The notes under the pieces were generated by a model. It was given only the letters and a program-made list of their open reading frames with translations, made no database searches and had not been told where the DNA came from. DNA of 64,000 nt from the NCBI GenBank assembly GCA_025345505.1, contig JANVCC010000071.1:2364214-2428213 (forward strand), written 5' to 3'. This document shows, piece by piece, positions 60,946 to 64,000 of the stretch (the stretch's first letter is position 1; every line of letters starts with the position of its first letter). This stretch comes from Todiramphus chloris collaris. Taxonomy: Eukaryota > Chordata > Aves > Coraciiformes > Alcedinidae. Position numbers and translations under genes: made by a program.

Positions 60946-63900
60946 AGCGCACAAAGTGAGGAGAAGGGGTGATCCGTTCAGTGGAAATCATGCAGGTCTG
61001 TAGTTCAGACCCGACCAAGCACCGAGAAAGGAAACTACAGTGAGAGAAGGGGAATGGCAACAGCAAAAATGCCCAGAAGAAAAACACATTTAGGCTTTGG
61101 GAAACACCTTCCTGCTAGGGCTGGTGCTCCGAGGGCGGCACTGCCTGCTCTGCCTCAGAGGCACTCGCCCAAATCCCTCCTAGGTCACTGGTGCTCCCTG
61201 ACGAGTCTCCCCCCTCCAGCAATGGGGTTCCACCTCAGCCCGAGCCCTGGCTGGAGCATCCTGGCTCCCAAAAAGCTGGGCTGAACCCATCAGCTCTCCT
61301 GCCTCTGTCTGAAGCAGGCAGCAGAGCTCTGCCCTGCGGGGTTCTCCTGCTGCCCGGCCCCGGGAGCGACAGTTGAGAGCCTCGTTGGAGAGCGCGGGGG
61401 GTGAGGGGCTGCAGCAGCTCCTGCCCTGCCCCAGCTTCACTCGGGGCTCTTTCCCTGGCAATCTTGGTAGAGATTTAGCACAAGGCACAGTAATTTTGTT
61501 GGTTCCCAAGCGTGTCTTCCATAGGCAGCCTTTGTGCGCAGAAACTGCTGCCTCATCTGGAAAGGGAAGGGAGGGGTTGATAGCCCTGGAAACCGGGGAC
61601 GGTTTTGGAACCGATTTCTGCTTTGCTGGTGGGAGAGGACTTGGCAGCGGTGCCCTGCTGAGTTACCGCCGGCAAGGTGGAAACCTGGAAAAGGGCAAAA
61701 TGCTCAGAGGGTGATAGCTGAGAAACATCCAGTAGCTTCTAGTAGAAGCCGTACACAGTGTATGTCCTGGAATCCAGGAAGACAATGTAACCCAGATGTT
61801 TTGCAGCTGGGAGTCGGGCAGCTTCAGCTTATTCCAGATCCTTGGGTAGCTGGGAGTTGCAGAGCTGCCTTAGCATCCTTCCCAGCAAGTGGCAGAGGAG
61901 TGCTCAGATCCTTGAAGGCTTTACCTTGGTCGGCTCTGCCTGAGCGATTGCTGGAGGGGCAGCCACGGCCTTAATTACATCTCCCACCTCTAATTTGTAT
62001 CCCTGATGAGAGAGATGAGGAAATACAAGTAGAAGCTTTTAATCCCTCTGCTTTTATCGGATCCTTTCCTGAAAAGGGCCTGAGATACAGTGCTCCTTGC
62101 ACCTTTAGTGCCACCCTTCATCTCAAACCACAGAAGACATCCAGCAAGAGGACTCGGCCACCATCTCCATCTCTTGGCTTGTATGGGGAGGGTTTGCTTG
62201 TGCTCACACCCCGGGCGCTCGCAGGACAATAGTGAAGATGCCTCTTTGGAGGAAGAGCCACCTCGCAGAGCCCTGTGGAACCTGCTGTGCTTTCCAAGCC
62301 CTGCTCGAGGCCCCTGGCTCCTGGCCCTGCTGGGCTGAAGAGGGTGGGAAGGGCTTGCTTTGCCCAGCACTTCAGGAATCGGAACCTGGGAAACGAGAGA
62401 ACTGTCAGACCTGGCTTCACGGGGGACTTGGCAGAGCTGGGTTAACAGCCGGGCTCCATCTTAAAAGGTCTTTAACTACCAAAATGATTCTGTGATTCTC
62501 TGACCCTGTCATCTGCTCTCCCCCATCTCCCAGTGGCGAGTGCTTTGCTGATGGGTAGCGACCTGGTGTCCGTTGCAGGACTTGCTAAGGAGCAGCCCGG
62601 GCAGCAGGAGCCCGCCGGCTGTACCCGAGCATGCGGGCACTGCCCGGACCTCCTCACCTCCCTGGCATCTCGGAGCCCGTGACTCTCCAGCTGTCATCGG
62701 GAAGGCCAGAGGAGACCGGATGCTTGCAAGGGATTCAGTCTGCCGGCCGAGCTGCTGAGGATCTGCTTCAGCCTCCTGGGATCTGTTGGGACCGGGCCTC
62801 CATCTACCTCCTCATCCCCCCAGTGCTGCCGTTCCCAGTGACCCGACGTTTCCACGGTGGCCGCCCACGCTGCGGGAGCCTGGAGCTGCTCTGGCCTGGC
62901 CAGTGTCTTCCACTCCTGGTTGGCACCGTTGGCACCGTCGCCTCCTGCTGCTTTGTGGAGCTGTGCTGGGTTCGCTGGGCGGCAGCTCCCCGGAACCTTC
63001 CTGGTAACCCCAAGCAAGAGGCACTTGCGGGCAGGTGCCTGCTGAGCACCGGCGCTCAGAGGGAGCAGCTTCTGGACCGATGTCTTGGGGATTGCGTGAC
63101 CTGGGCGGTGTTGCCAAGAGGTTTGTGGTGTCGCCTTCCCCCTCCCTGATCTTTTATCTCTTGGGCAAGCCCACCTTGTTTCTCCTCTGCCTGCAAATCG
63201 GGGAGAGTGCTTACCTTGCTGTAGGGTTGCTGAAGGAATAGCTTTGAGGAGCTGGGATGTGATCCATATAGCTACAAAAAGAAGACCCTTGTGACCCTGC
63301 CGCAGGGGAGCGTGGTGCCAGGGGTCTGAAACCTGCTTTCAATAATTGGAGATACTCCTGAGGAATCGAAGCCAAACACCCAGGTCCCAAAAGGGATTCC
63401 TTCTGCGTTCCCGCTCCTTTCCTGGCTGTCACACGTGTTCCTTCTCCTCCACGCCGCTGCTGCCAGCGCGGGGCTGGGTGGGAAGTGAAATACATCTTGG
63501 TGCCAAAAGCAGATGGAGCTTCCTGAGCAAAACCCCTGCCCCGCCGCCGACCGGCAGCCCCGAGGAGCACGCCTTGCACACGCTCTGCCTCTTCTGGTGA
63601 CTTGCTGCCTCTGGCTCCCGGGTCGAGTCCAGCGAGACCCGCGACGCGGCGGAGCTGGGAGTGCTCCAGAAGCACTCAACTCGCACTCTGCTCTGTGCTG
63701 CACGTGAGTCCTTCCCCAGCAGTTGGTCCCTTAGGCAGGGGCGGCACCCGGCAGTCAGGTCTCTGCTTCCCCTGGAGCTGAGAGAACATCCGTGGAGGCC
63801 AGAGACTCGGGTTGCTCTGGGGGCTGGAGAAGGTGGTGATGGGGAAGCACCTTCACCTCGGTTCAGGGTTTGGGGGCACTGGGGGCAGAGGAGAAGGGCA

Positions 63901-64000
63901 AGCTGCCCAGGCCAGGGAGTGCAGTGCTTCCCAGACGGGCACGACGTTGAGAGACCGCATCGTCACCACCTCCTGTCTTCTAATCCCCAGAACTGCTGTC
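60946..64000. other. Region downstream of DOT1L, no gene recognised
   Basis: GC-rich sequence with many chance open frames and no conserved protein. In mammals the next gene is PLEKHJ1 on the opposite strand; I looked for its pleckstrin-homology sequence in this stretch and did not see it. A CR1 tail scrap lies at 62456-62501. Confidence 0.6.
62456..62501 (+). mobile_element. CR1 3'-tail fragment
   Basis: CATCTTAAAAGGTCTTTAAC followed by ATGATTCTGTGATTCTCTG fits a CR1 3' terminus with its characteristic short tail repeat. Confidence 0.6.

Noticed and set aside
62631-63149. 172-codon plus-strand open frame downstream of DOT1L
   Set aside because: GC-rich, Pro/Leu/Gly-biased, with competing open frames on both strands and no recognised family.
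60946-64000. PLEKHJ1, the mammalian downstream neighbour
   Set aside because: No pleckstrin-homology coding sequence could be found on either strand in this stretch.

Overview
The window is vertebrate nuclear DNA, almost certainly avian. Its interspersed repeats are nearly all CR1 LINE 3' ends (tails of the type ATTCTRTGATTCTRTG, or the reverse complement TCATAGAAT/TCACAGAATC). It has GT-AG introns throughout and carries one large gene on the plus strand. The coding exons match DOT1L, the non-SET histone H3 lysine-79 methyltransferase. The species cannot be named from the sequence alone.

Layout: positions 1-8640 are the 3' part of intron 1. The exon holding the start codon and the promoter lie upstream of the window. 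Coding exons 2-28 run from 8641 to the TAA at 57631-57633. The exon lengths sum to 5133 nt and every junction keeps frame, giving 1710 residues. With the 27 residues that vertebrate exon 1 normally encodes, the full protein would be about 1737 aa, close to the long human form as I remember it. Residue numbers below assume those 27 residues. The numbering lands on the known human catalytic residues (D161, E186, D222/F223, N241, Y312), which supports the model. Exons 2-12 encode the methyltransferase fold, 13-14 the basic nucleosome-binding tail, 16-20 the coiled-coil AF10/AF17 surface, exons 19/20 and 22 the AF9/ENL-binding motifs, and 23-28 a long low-complexity Ser/Pro-rich C-terminus. A probable 3'UTR runs from 57634 to about 60.9 kb. 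The last 3 kb show no recognisable gene.

Introns hold seven sizeable CR1 copies (six antisense to the gene), several CR1 tail scraps, a 48-bp minisatellite just after exon 4, a (G)15 run, smaller tandem duplications and, at the left edge, a 78-bp-armed inverted repeat. No RNA gene, CRISPR array, intact transposon ORF or second protein-coding gene was recognised. No undescribed multi-gene system was found. The best leads are splice-level: a possible 44-codon in-frame extension of exon 20 that would split an AF9-binding motif, a candidate poison exon in intron 15, an alternative C-terminus by reading past the exon 27 donor, and an open frame from exon 4 into the minisatellite.
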